64,000 bases of DNA, taken from NCBI GenBank assembly GCA_013420905.1, contig JAAXNY010000009.1:992001-1056000 (forward strand). The letters are read 5' to 3'. Below, piece by piece: positions 1-11,092 of this stretch. The stretch is from Collybia mongolica. Lineage: Eukaryota; Basidiomycota; Agaricomycetes; Agaricales; Clitocybaceae. A program made the position numbers and the translations under genes. The notes below the pieces were generated by a model that worked only from the letters and a program-made list of their open reading frames with translations, searched no databases and was not told the DNA's origin. Each line of letters opens with the position of its first letter. Position 1 is the first letter of the stretch.

Positions 1-145
1 AACATATCACAGTGCAATAGACTTGGATTGGGTTCTCTACTCATGGTCAAGCCTCTAGTGCCCTATACTAATCCCTTCCCTGCATGGCTGTTCATATTGT
101 ATATGCTGCTCCCTGCCTGAGCCTCTTGGCAACATGACCCCTTAC
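1..145 (+). repeat. 3' part of an LTR-C copy, cut by window edge
   Basis: These bases match the last part of the complete solo LTR at 37699-38091, including the terminal CCCCTTACA. The next five bases are GAAGT, as at the right copy. The 5' half lies outside the window. Because the flanking sequence is also shared with the right copy, this looks like a duplicated locus rather than an independent insertion. Confidence 0.7.
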
Positions 146-440
146 AGAAGTGCAACAAGTATGGCAAGCTCAAATGTGTGGTCACATTACATCTTCATGT
201 TGTGCATCCATCAGGCCTTCCACATTGTCAAGCTACTCCCTGTATCCTGCAATCTAATTCTAGGACATGGTCTGACAAGCATTCCAGAACCAAACTTATC
301 AACAACAAAAAGTAATATAAAGTTGAAGAGATTCTGAATAGCTAGTTCTATTGCAACAAGCTGGTTCAAGAAATATGAAGAAAAGTTAATCAAAAAAAAC
401 ATAAGGACTTGTATCTGCCAGTAATGGCCCTCTATCTCAA
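146..440. repeat. Dispersed repeat shared with 38092-38395
   Basis: About 300 bp next to the LTR-C end is closely similar to 38092-38395, with scattered substitutions and small indels. Short open frames in it are not conserved in a way that suggests coding. It is probably part of the same unknown repeat into which LTR-C inserted before duplication. Confidence 0.6.
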
Positions 441-1403
441 GTTTTCCCTCCAGAGAGGGTGTTTTTTCATACATCTTTGGGATGAAATTCATTATATTGT
501 GTAATTATTGGGTAGATGAAATTCATATATTAATGTGTTAAATTCATTACTTGAGGGGATGAAATATGGGTTGAATTTCATCCATTTCCAGTTTCACAGT
601 GGTTATAGAGGAGTTGGTGTCATGCTTCAAGTCACTCTGAGCTCTGTATCTTGCTATGGTGGGCAAGGGTGCACAGATCAGTCTCTGTGTGGTGAGATTG
701 ATCTACTGTCAGGGCAACCCTAAGTTGAAGTGTATGCAATCACAAGTTGGCTGACTTCTGACTGGTAGGGGAAATCCTAAGTATATTGTTATAAGTACAA
801 GTCTAGACTACTCACCTGATAGGGGAAATCCTAAAAGATCAATCTAAGGATTCCCCTACCAAGTAGTGGCTACTATATACCTAACCTACACAATGCTGCT
901 ATGTACTGCTATTGTTGCCATGTGTCTCAGGGTCAAACAATAGGGTTGGTAATACAATAGGTACATTTGTGTGATGGGCCAATGTGATTTTAACAAGTGG
1001 CATGCATATCAGCATGGTGGTTTGCTGTGCAGTCAGTCAATTGATGGTATGAGCTTTGATGTGCAGTGACAGTCTCTGATCAGTGATAGTGATGTTGGCA
1101 TGGATGGCAATCCCCTTACAATAACATATAATTTTTGCAGGATGGTATTACTAGTGACTGTTGTGTTATTTGGAAAACATTAAGGAATGGCCAAACATTG
1201 GGACAGTTTTTTGAGCTACTGTATCAGCAATAGATATCTTTCCAGACTATTCAACAATTTTTTTATTTTTACCACTGGACCTGGTTGACCTGGCCTGGCC
1301 CTGGCCCTCTATCAGAGGGCTGGGTCCAACAAAGAGGTGGATCAGCTGTCAGGGCCAGGTCCAGGTCCAGCAAAAATAGATCAGACCTGACCCAGACCAG
1401 ACC
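441..1403. other. Gene-free relic sequence
   Basis: No credible coding frame is visible. Stretches at about 710-1120 resemble parts of 5790-5880 and 7000-7277 (shared words around CCCCTTACA and a CTCAGGGTCA block), so this is probably eroded LTR or terminal-repeat sequence of one family. Confidence 0.4.
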
Positions 1404-1782
1404 ATGGACAGTCAACCTAGTATTGGCCTTAATATTAGCATTGGTCTTAACATTAGCATTAGAGTTATTGTGAGCATTAGGATCAGTATTAGTCTTAGCA
1501 TTAGCATTAGCCTTAGTTCTGGACTTAGAGTTAGAGTTAGTATTAGTATTGGTCTTAATATTAGCATTAGAGTTATTGTGAGCATTAGTCTCAGTATTGG
1601 CCTTAACATTAGCATTAGACTTATTGTAAGCATTAGTCTCAGTATTAGTCTTAGCACTAGCATTAGAGTTATTATTAGCATTAGTCTCAGTATCTGTCTT
1701 AGCATTAGCATTAATTAGCCTTCCCCTTAGAGTTAGTATTAGCATTAGTCTTAGTATTAGACCTAGCATTAGCATTAGCCTT
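1404..1782 (+). repeat. Degenerate (NNTTAG)n hexamer minisatellite
   Basis: The stretch is built from hexamers of the type ATTAGC, ATTAGT, CTTAGT and TTAGAG. A looser higher-order unit recurs, containing GAGTTATTGTGAGC followed by CATTAGTCTCAG. The 6-bp period keeps several frames open on both strands, giving low-complexity Ser/Ile/Leu or Asn/Ala/Thr translations that I treat as artefacts. The array is interrupted by the solo LTR at 1783-2163 and resumes at 2164-2196. The TTAG core resembles the fungal telomere word TTAGGG, but no run of exact TTAGGG is present. Confidence 0.8.
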
Positions 1783-2163
1783 TGTAATGAGATCACTTGT
1801 TTGTCCACATCTAGCCATCAGGATTACTACTACACAGCTGCATCACATCACTGTTATGTACATCTATCATTCTGACATACACTGCCCTAACCCCTTGATA
1901 TAGTAGTTTACTCTGGACTGACACATCATAGATGGATTGTTGTGTTAGTAAAGTTACTGATATCAGATTCTGTTTGTTCCTTGAGACATAGTCACAATGT
2001 ACTGTATATAAGAGAGGAAGGGGCACCTTTGCAATAGACTTGGATTAGGTTCTCTATCTGTGATCAAGCCTCTAGTGCTCTACACTTGTCCCTTCCCTGC
2101 ATGATTGTTTGTACTGTGTATACTGCTCCCTGCCTGAGCCTCTTGGAGACATGGCCCCTTACA
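1783..2163 (+). repeat. Solo LTR, family C, with 5-bp TSD
   Basis: A 381-bp unit starts TGTAATG and ends CCCCTTACA. It is flanked by direct repeats GCCTT at 1778-1782 and 2164-2168, inside the hexamer minisatellite. It aligns over its length with 37699-38091. A TATATAAG box lies near 2006. No internal retrotransposon domain is attached, so it is a solo LTR left by LTR-LTR recombination. Confidence 0.85.
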
Positions 2164-2196
2164 GCCTTAGATTTAGAGTTAGTATTAGTATTAGCT

Positions 2197-2430
2197 TATT
2201 TGCATATATGAAAGGCCATCATATGTGGTATAGTAGACTCCATACCTATATAGGTGGGGCTGTCAATTGTGGATGGCACCTTTGCAATAACCTAGGTCTG
2301 GATCCCCTTCTTGTGACACAGCCTGCTTAGTCCCTTGGTACCCCCTTCCCTGTGCAGCTGAGTATCACTATTTATATCACCCTCCCCCTTGAATACTTGG
2401 TGCAATACAGCCCCTTACACCTTCCCCATG
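2197..2430 (+). repeat. LTR-D-like fragment
   Basis: The sequence, ending GCCCCTTACA, is similar to 56090-56312 and, on the minus strand, to 5909-6090. Shared blocks are a GGATGGCACCTTTGCAAT-like segment and a CCCTTCCCTGTG segment. Its end resembles LTR-C, so it may be a related LTR family. No target duplication was identified. Confidence 0.5.
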
Positions 2431-3321
2431 CAGCTGATCTTGCCATTTACATTGTTTCCAATTTTAGAAACATGGTGGTGATATTTTTGATTTCATTATT
2501 GTTGTTTCTAAAATTACATTAATTCATTGTTTCAAAAACACATTGTGGTCACATTGTACTGAGACAATCTTATTTATTTTATCATACCAACATCATGTTC
2601 TTCATTACCACATCCAGGAAGTATTGGTAATGACATCAAAATGGGCTTGATGTTATTATTTTCAAAGTAGCCCCTAATGACATTCAAGATGTAATTAGAT
2701 AGTACAGTAGCAGGTACATTGTGATCCCATACAAGGCTTTAGCTTTGTATGACATTATAACATAAACTCAATGTTTCCACCAAGTACATAGTAGTTTCAT
2801 TCTCAAGCTTCTACCAATGTGCCTATAAAAAAGGACACTGATATCATATGTGAAAAGCATTTATGATATTCGTTCTTTTGAGTTTCCAATGTAGTGCAAG
2901 AGTTCATAAGGATTCCATGAGTATTAACATTTTGGTTGGATCCAAAATGGGATCAATACATATCTACTAGACACATAAGAATATCATACAAACTACAATT
3001 TTAATTGTAACCTAATGGACCTATCATGTGTCCAATCATGGGTTCAGATTTCACATGTGAAAAAACATGTCAAGCCCCATTAGATAGATCATCTATAACA
3101 AGATTATCATGGGTCAGATATGTATTAACAAGTTACAGTGTAAACACACTCAGAATGCTCTCACAATGTACCCATGAAACACATGACAAAACCAGGATAG
3201 AGATAGTATCAATGTATTTACCATATATAAGCTGGTCACATTGTAATGTGCCCAAGTACCTCATTATAAGATCATTAAGGATTTTATTTTAATATGTTCA
3301 CCAGATGCACAATGAACCCAT
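2431..3321. other. AT-rich intergenic stretch, nothing recognised
   Basis: There are only short open frames without recognisable similarity, in AT-rich sequence. I see no RNA gene or structured repeat here. Confidence 0.5.
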
Positions 3322-3328
3322 GTTAGAG

Positions 3329-4172
3329 TGGGGGTGGGCAATGCTTAGTAATTTTGCATACTGATGAAATTTCACTAATCAGTAAAATTATTGATTAAAT
3401 TAAATTCATTAATAATTCAGCTAAATTTGGTGGCCCACAGCTCTTCTGGTGTATATCCCAGTGCTTGACACACACTGAGGGCTGTCTGTCCTTTATAAAA
3501 AAGTACATGCTTTATATTTATTAAGGATTTCCACTGTTCAAACAGTTGGAAAGCATTGGCATGGCAGGAACTGCTGATTTGCTGATTTAGATGTGGCTGT
3601 GCCATGATGATCATGTGCATGCACTGTGCACATGAGTGGATGTGTAATGCATTTTGCAGATACTTACCACCACCTCTCATACCATTAGTAAAATTTTTCC
3701 ATATACACTAGGACAATATGTGTTTGAATACAGATATACATTTTATTGAACCATTATCTTATAAAGTCAAAAACAATATAGATCCTTGCAAATAGTCCTT
3801 TAACTTTATATCATCAGAGGTTCATTTTTAGGTCTTGAGTCATTGGTCAATCTTGTTCCTACACATTAAGACTACAATTTGTTAAATCCAGATTTTCTGG
3901 CTGTTGCAGCAATGTCTCAGAACAGCCCTGCTTGGCATGACTTCTCTACAAAAGAAAAGGATTTCAAAAGATCTGTATTTAACATTTTGTTGGGAGTAAA
4001 ATTCTGAGTTACTTTGTCTTTGAATTGAGTGTTTAGAGTGATTGTGGAAGCTGGAAAATGCAAAACCAATCTCTCCAGTGATTTTTGTTAGTCTATCTAC
4101 AGTCTGATTAAATTTACTTACCAATGGCTATTTGCATCAGTATGCAAAATTACTAAGCATTGCCCACCCCCA
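3329..4172. mobile_element. hAT-like MITE with perfect 38-bp TIRs
   Basis: The 844-bp unit has exactly inverted ends. Positions 3329-3366 start TGGGGGTGGGCAATGC, and 4135-4172 are the reverse complement over all 38 bp. Both sides are flanked by the 7-bp word GTTAGAG (3322-3328 and 4173-4179). The G-rich start followed by GGGCAA resembles hAT superfamily termini, which make 8-bp duplications; only 7 bp are certain here. No transposase frame is present, so it is non-autonomous. Family assignment is inferred from the termini only. Confidence 0.75.
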
Positions 4173-4576
4173 GTTAGAGACATGATTGATATTTTCATCA
4201 TGTGTGAGCCAGGGACATCATGATGTGATATCCATGTATCTGGGGATTCCACTACAATTACAAGGGGAATATCTCTACAATCTGTCTGCTGGATACATAG
4301 TGAGAACATATTATTAGACTTATTTTAAATGTGATCTCCATGGGTGAGCTGAGCACATGGCAAATATATGTTAGTAACACATAATTTCCCCACTGGTGGG
4401 CTCCCAGTGTTCAATATAGAGAACACAGATATTCTCGTTTTCTATATACTATAATATGTTCACAGTATACACATGAAAATGACATTTTGATTACATACTG
4501 GATACACTGACTACTCACATTCTTTAATGTTACCATCTCTCACATTGTGTTCACAGCTTTTGTGTCCCCCTCATGT

Positions 4577-5480
4577 GTCTACTTGGGTGGAGGGTCAACA
4601 CACTGTGTGGCAGGTACTTGTTCTTTATTTCTTTTCTTAGGAGAAATAAGTCCATTCCACATTCAGGAAGTTGTAAATGACCATAAACAACATAGGTGAT
4701 AGTTTATGGAGGTCATGTGACCATGGGAAAATGTTACAAAGTAAATAAGCAATGCCTGTGCACAAAACCCAATGCCATAGCTTGCCTGGCTATGGAGAAA
4801 ACACAAAAACCATCAGAACTAACTTTTACCAGGATCATGTACACTAAATAAGCATTCAGGTTGTTGTCATGTATTTGGTATACTTATGTGGTGGAATAGA
4901 TCATGTGACATGTGTCAATAAATAGAGAAATCAATCCTCTTTGTATTTTAGGTAAACATGGTAGTAGTTGTTGATTATTCTAATGTTTCACATAATTTCC
5001 CACAAGGGTCATGTTTGGTCAGGGTCATTGTTGTTATAAGATGTTTATTCACCCCTGGCATAACACACAGACCTTCAAAACTAGCTGAATCTGGACATTT
5101 CTGATATTTTGCTCAAAATGGACCATGGGAAAATTATGCTCAACAAGGAAATTGTAGAGCCATGTTTGTACATTCCAAACATATAAAAACAAAGTTAATA
5201 GCTTTATTGGTTAAGGAGAAAAACACAAAATAAATTTTGAAACGCAATGCTTTGAAATATTAGATATGCATATTTTGATGGCATCATCAACAGCATTATG
5301 TAAGCATCCCAAATACATGCAAATTATGTCACAATACTTTGTATTTGTGGAGAAATGCTGTAAAAAGCCATAAGAGAAGAAGAAACCCATTATGGAAATA
5401 TTTTCCCATGGTGTTGAAATATGAATCAATGAATGAATCAATCAACTTTTTACCCGGAAACTGGGTCGATAAAGAACTTG
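4577..5480 (-). repeat. Dispersed repeat R1, copy 1
   Basis: Read on the minus strand, this ~900-bp unit matches 54589-55503 along most of its length and 21046-21740 in part. It begins with a block around TTTATC-ACCCAGTTT, then a TTGATTGATT microsatellite and a TTCATATTTCAACAC segment. No coding frame is conserved. The type of element is unknown. Confidence 0.7.
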
Positions 5481-5654
5481 TCTTTAGTAAACTAAAGAAC
5501 TTGTAACTAAAGTTATTAGAGGAAAACATCTTGTTCACAAATACAATGGTAAATACCAATGTATTCACCCAGAGACATTGAGAGGAAATACTATATTAGA
5601 TTATCATGTGATTTCCCATGTGATTGCTGGGCACATCACTTATTCCCTGCAGTG

Positions 5655-5880
5655 TGTAAAGGGATCACTTGTTTACCCACATCTAGCCATCAGGATCACA
5701 AACTCACAGTTCATATTGCATCACTGTTACATCTATCATCCTGACATGCACTGCCTTAACTCCTTGATAGATAGTAGTTTACTCTGGACTGACATTGTAA
5801 AGGCAACCCTATGTCACACTGCACTGACCCCCAAGTTGGCTGATGCGTAATCTAGCAGAGGAATCCAAAGTTATGTATAT
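5655..5880 (+). repeat. Truncated LTR-C-related repeat R2
   Basis: It starts TGTAAAGGG and matches the first ~150 bp of LTR-C. It then switches to a segment containing GGCAACCCT and CAAGTTGGCTGATG. The same composite order occurs on the minus strand at 58205-58434, so the fusion itself has been copied. Confidence 0.5.
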
Positions 5881-5908
5881 TTAGAAGTCAAGTAGTAGGC
5901 TATCTACT

Positions 5909-6090
5909 GTAAGGGGCTGCATTGCACTGAGTGCCCAGAGGGGAGAGCAATATGAATGGCACAATCAGCTGCACAAGGGGGCACCAGAGGGCTAAAGAGG
6001 GCTAAGTAGGCTTCATCACAAGAGAGAGATCCAGGCCTAGTGCCTTGCAAAGGTGCCATCCACAATCAGATGGCCCCATCTATATAGGAA
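5909..6090 (-). repeat. LTR-D-like fragment, reverse orientation
   Basis: It begins TGTAAGGGGCTGCATTGCAC, the reverse complement of the end of the 2197-2430 copy, and continues through the shared AAAGGTGCCATCCACAAT block. A full element with matching ends could not be delimited. Confidence 0.5.
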
Positions 6091-6189
6091 CATTGGGAGA
6101 TACTATTGAAATATGTCAGAAAGTATATCAGCCTGCTAGGGCTGTGCAAGTGATATTGATGTAATGTGTCAGTAAGAAGTAAACTAATA

Positions 6190-6804
6190 CACTGGAGAGA
6201 ATTTTTTTTTTTTGACCTAGCAAAAATAATAGAAAAAAGTAGAGAAAAAAAACAAACTTTCTCCTAGCAAATGTGCAGGAAAAATACTAAAGAAATTATA
6301 ATTTTTCTCAATACAATCTCTTTCTAATACCCAGGAGACTTAAAATTTTGGTAAGCTGAAAAATCATATAAAAATTAAAAATTTCTAGAATTGTCCCTTT
6401 ATTTTTGCTTGGGAAAAATTAAATTTTTCTGCCATGCTTTCTCCCTATTTTTTCCAGGGAAAAAAGGATGGCCATTCTCTGAAATGACCACAGGGCCCCT
6501 TTCCTACACCAGCTATTCTTTTTATCCATAGGGAAAATGGGGAGAAAGCATAGTAGAAAAATTAAATTTTTCCTGAGCAAAAACAAAGGGACAATTCTAG
6601 AAAAACTTGATTTTTATATGATATTTTCCCTCTTTCAGCTTATCAAAATTTTACATCTCTTCCTGGATATTAGGAAGAGATTGTGTTGGGAGAGTTTATA
6701 TTTTCTTTAGTATTTTCCTGCACATTTGCTAGGAGAAATTTTGTTTTTTTCCTCTACATTTTTCCATCATTTTGACTAGGTCAAAAAAAAAAATCCCTCC
6801 AGTG
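6190..6804. mobile_element. Foldback element with ~280-bp inverted arms
   Basis: The sequence starts CACTGGAGAG and ends CCCTCCAGTG. Its two halves are imperfect inverted complements over roughly 280 bp each, with the centre near 6480-6515. Paired blocks include the T-run plus GACCTAG near 6202 against CTAGGTC plus an A-run near 6780, and TCTAGAATTGTCCCTTT on both arms. There is no coding capacity. It is probably a non-autonomous DNA transposon; a target duplication is not clear. Confidence 0.7.
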
Positions 6805-8572
6805 GTAATCACAAAAGGGGGTAAGGAAGGTATCACAAGGTAGGTAGAGTTATGCCAAGGTGTCTTGAGGCTTACAGTGGCATATGAGTGAGTGTATCAT
6901 GGGTGAGGTATATCTGAGTGGCTAGATGTGGGGCACATATGCACTCCCCTTGCATCTACTTACCTAGCAGAGGAATCCAAAGAGAATACTCTGAGGATCC
7001 TCTGTTAGGGGTCTCATCCTACATACCTATTCTAAACAATAGCTGTGAAGTCTCATTGTTGCTATGTGGCTCAGGGTCATGATGTACACTATATACAAAC
7101 AAACTGATGTGCTCCAACTGGAACCTGACTTACTCTGACTAGAATCTGATGTGCAGGTGCAAGTACAGTACTAATGCCAATGTACAACACTGATCTCAAT
7201 GATGATGTCCAATCACAGTACCAATGCCAATGTCCAATGTATGAAGCCAGGGTAGTATTCCCCTTACAGTAACCATCTTGTCTCTGGGGGTTCTTCCTCC
7301 AACTGATTGGCAGAGTCTTTGTCTTCAGTATAAGTTTCAGCTCAGGTTCAACATTGTTCTTCTTCTGTTATGGACAGGTTAGAGTCAACTATGATCAATG
7401 GATCCAAGTGATGTGTTTTGTTTGTCTGCACCAGTTTGTAGTGCTGGAAAAAAAGGTCAAGCATATAGTTGGAGAAAAATAAGTTGTGAAAAGAATTGTG
7501 CTCTGACCCTCAATTTTCTGGCTTTTGTTTTAGTTGTTCTAACTTCCTCTCTGACCCTGATCTTTCCCCCAAAATTTTAAAATTTGAATACAAAGTTGAA
7601 CACAAAAAAATGAAAAAAAAAACTTGCTGTGAAACATCCTATTGACTGAGGTGTGTACCCTACTTACAATTATTTGCAATACTTCTTATTGACTACATAC
7701 CCATAAATTTATCTATTCCAATGGATTAAGCCCTAGCATGGGTCTATCCATATCTGGCCTGCCACCTAACCTGCAGATCAGTCATCTGCTGGATAAGGAT
7801 GCAGATAAATCTGCAGATACAGGACTGCGGGTTTATTAATATTTTTTAGAAAAACTTGAATATTATTACCCAAATAATGATCAGAATAAATCATCAGTAA
7901 TGTCTGCCATCACTAAATAAGTGTTTGTTGTTATGTGAGACATCAAACCTTAGGTTGGCATGTGCCTAATGCTAAATAATGCTCAGGGCTTTGAGTTTGG
8001 TGAGCTCACCTTTTTTTATCATTTCCCGTATTTTCTTTGACAAAACTTTTGTGACAATAACAACCAAGTATATGCACATCATCTTGTAGAACCACTTATG
8101 ATCACCCTATTCCAACAACTGTGACAAGCCTAGCACAAGCAGAACCATGAGAGAGGGAGAGCAGTCTGGAGGAGCAGCAGATTGACTAAAATCTGCAGTT
8201 ATCCACAGTTCAGTGCTAAAATCAACTGGTAACTGCAGATAGCTGATCCATGGCATGATCCAGAGGTACAGTTTGCGGATTATCCAATCCTAGGGCTTAC
8301 AATAGAGTCTATAATATGCATATGCTCCCTTACTACATTGACTGAGATTTATTTATTCCAATAACCTCGAGATGGTTAGGGAATGAGTTTAGGAACTTAA
8401 AAAATTTGCTTTGTTTGCTAGCTTTCTTAGGTGTACAATAGTCGTCTATTTGAATTAGTAGAAGTAGAGTTGCGAGGGAGGTATGTTTTCGCTTACATAA
8501 CAAGTGTCGGAAGCGGTGACACCTATGTATCAGGGCAAATTCTGAAACCATCCAATATTATTAACTAATGTG
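6805..8572. other. Intergenic AT-rich sequence
   Basis: No gene was found. Positions 7000-7277 are a diverged relative of about 840-1120. The open frame at 7398-7580 has no recognisable similarity and biased composition. The final ~250 bp before 8573 would hold the 3' untranslated region of the Chs4-like gene. Confidence 0.4.
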
Positions 8573-10839
8573 CTAACATATCACACATTCATCCTTCGCC
8601 TGTTGTCGTGTTGGGCGGGCAACATTAGCTCGCTTGCCACCCATGCGCTTCATCTCTGTCAGACGATTCATTGCTCGTTTGTTGCCTTGAGCTGTTTGAC
8701 TACTAGTCATGGCCAAAGAATGTATATGATAATGGCAAAAACATACCAGCTGCGCGCATATACCAGCGCTTGGCAAACTCCACATCCTGCTTGATTCCAA
8801 TCCCCACTTCAGCGTAGTATCCAACAGCGTATTCGGCCTTGCTCAAGCCTTTGTTGGCAGCCCGGCGGGCCCACAAATAAGCCTCAGAATCACTCTGTTT
8901 CAAGACACCCTCACTCCCTGTTAGATACCACCCGCTCAACGCCAACTCCGCTTCCGAGTCACCTTTCTCTGCCGCTTTCGTGTACCAAGCGATAGATCTT
9001 CGAGGATCCACAGGACAAGTTAGAGAGCCATACTCATAACATTGACCAAGCTTGAACTGAGATGGCGTGTAGCCAAGTTGGGCTGCCTGAGTAAAAAGGT
9101 TCTTCGCGTAGACAGGATCAAAAATGACCAAGGGCGAGTTGGGAACTTCGTGAAGCAATCCCAATTCATGCAAGGCATGTGGGTTGTCGTCATCTGCTTG
9201 TTCAGCTGCGCGCTTCAACCAATTGATAGCTTCCCTAGGATTCTTTTGCTCTCCGAGTGCACCGTTCAATAGGATCATCCCGAGTTTGTACATCGCAGGA
9301 GTGTCTCCCAGCGACGCAGCCTTCCGATAAAATGCAGCAGCTCTCGGTGGTTCCCTTCGTGTGCCTGCTCCAATTTCGTTGCACACGGCAACACGATATG
9401 ACGCAGCAGCATGATTCTGCTTCGCGGCTTGGAGATAAAGATGGTATGCTCTTTCATGATCAACTTGAAGACCGAGTGCCCCAGTTCCATAACAATTAGC
9501 TAAAAAGAATTGGGCTTCATCATATGCTTCCCCCTGTGTAGCTAGCCGTCGGATAACCTTCAGTGACTCGTTGATGAGCAATTCGCTGTATTTCTTTGCT
9601 GAACGCGGATCTTTCGCATTGGCACGAGTGTTTTTTGCAGCATCGATAAGGTACTTGGCATATAAAAAATGTGCCTCTGGGTCGGGATCCGCTTTGATAC
9701 GATGACGATACTGATCGATGTATTCCTTGGTGAACGGGGGTGCGCTCAGATCTATCGCCTTACTCTTATGTGTCGTCAAATTCACTGATGCCGACGTTCC
9801 GGCACGTTGAATAGCGGGTCTGGATTCGGCTTCCCCCGGATAAGACCCCACACTATTTTGAGGGGAATAAGAATTAATTGAGGGCTGGTACGAGCCCGGG
9901 CTAGATGGACGAGGGTACGGTGCTGAGCGGCTAGAGGATAAGGAGGTTTGACTATTGGCAAAAGAGTGATTTCCAGAATGGCTTGCGACCGGCGTAAGCG
10001 CTGACGACACTGAAGGAGGTCCTGGGGGTGGACCCATTCCAAGGACATTTGAAGCAGCAGCGTAGAGAGGATTATATTCTCCGTGCTGAGGTTGCCTAGG
10101 TCTTTGGGGATGTACGTGTGATTGGGAAGAAGGGAAGCCATGACTATCAGGAGATGCATGTCCATTGATAGGTTCACCTTGAGAATACATACTCGACCGT
10201 TCAGCCTCGTAAAATCTACCATACTGTTGGTTATGGCGGTTCTCTTCAAAGAATATCGAAGAACCATCGCCAACTACCGTTTCAGTAGGATATGGTGTCA
10301 AGATGGATTGAGAATGGTTGAGAGGAAGCGTGGTCGCATGCCGTGCGCGATGAGAAACATGAGGTGGATTTTGCATCGATCGCACGGACATTGACGAACC
10401 AGTACGAGGGATAGGATCTGAATTATGGGGTGTGAGATTTGTTCCATGAGGTATTGGATCCCCGATGCGCAAGGCTGAAAAGCTGTCAAGCGTAAATGTT
10501 GGATCGAAAGGAGGTACCTTGCCCTGCGGTTCAGTTGGGTATTCTGCATATTGAGGTGGACGTTCTGAGGGCAATGATGGAACTGAACGGTTGGTGTGTT
10601 GCATCAGTGATAGAGCTGGGAGAATAAGTTTGCGTGACTGAATCGAGGAACATGAATCGAATGAGCGTACGAGGAGGGGGTCTAAGCTCTGGGTCGTATA
10701 AGTGATCATCGGGGATAGATCTCAGTCCTGGTGCCCATGAGGGCTGGCCGTCTTGGTGGAGAACATGACTGCTGGAGCGAATAGAGTACTGGGGGGACGG
10801 TGGACGAATATCGCGACCGGTCGGATTCACATCCGACAT
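8573..10839 (-). CDS. Chs4/Skt5-type chitin synthase activator (Sel1 repeats)
   Basis: This is a homologue of yeast Chs4/Skt5, which activates chitin synthase III and helps anchor it at the plasma membrane. Exons on the minus strand are 10839-10671, 10615-8747 and 8691-8573; both introns are 55 bp with GT..AG ends, giving 718 aa. The N-terminal ~330 residues are low-complexity and rich in Ser/Pro. The C-terminal half is a run of about seven Sel1-like repeats (for example WYTKAAEKGDSEAELAL and WYMRAAAQGNKRAMNRL). The last intron splits the final repeat; splicing restores AAAQGNKRAM, a family hallmark. The protein ends CVIC, a CaaX-type box like the prenylation signal of yeast Chs4. The start is the first ATG in the 5' exon. 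Close paralogues exist in fungi, so the exact orthologue is less certain than the family. Confidence 0.92.
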
Positions 10840-11092
10840 GGCTGAATATTCTTATTCTGATTCGACCTGACCTGTTGGGTAGCTTCCTTGTAGAAGCTAA
10901 GAAAATCTGGCAAACGACAGGATAGCACACAAAAACTTACCCAAGTCCTTACAGGAAGTCGACTTTCACGGGCAGGTAGTAGTATTTAGTCAAATCATCA
11001 TAATTTTCCCACAATGGTTGCAAGGGCTTATATATATATTCATTATTACTTATAAGTATATAATTATTGGTACCACACGTATGTATAGTAGG

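Noticed and set aside
1404..1782. A telomere
   Set aside because: No exact TTAGGG run, and sequence continues on both sides.
1269..1808. Overlapping open frames on both strands with Asn/Ala/Thr or Ser/Ile repeats
   Set aside because: They are by-products of the 6-bp periodic minisatellite, which keeps several frames open at once.
7398..7580. 60-codon frame with a hydrophobic tail
   Set aside because: No similarity, no flanking splice context, and it sits in relic repeat DNA.
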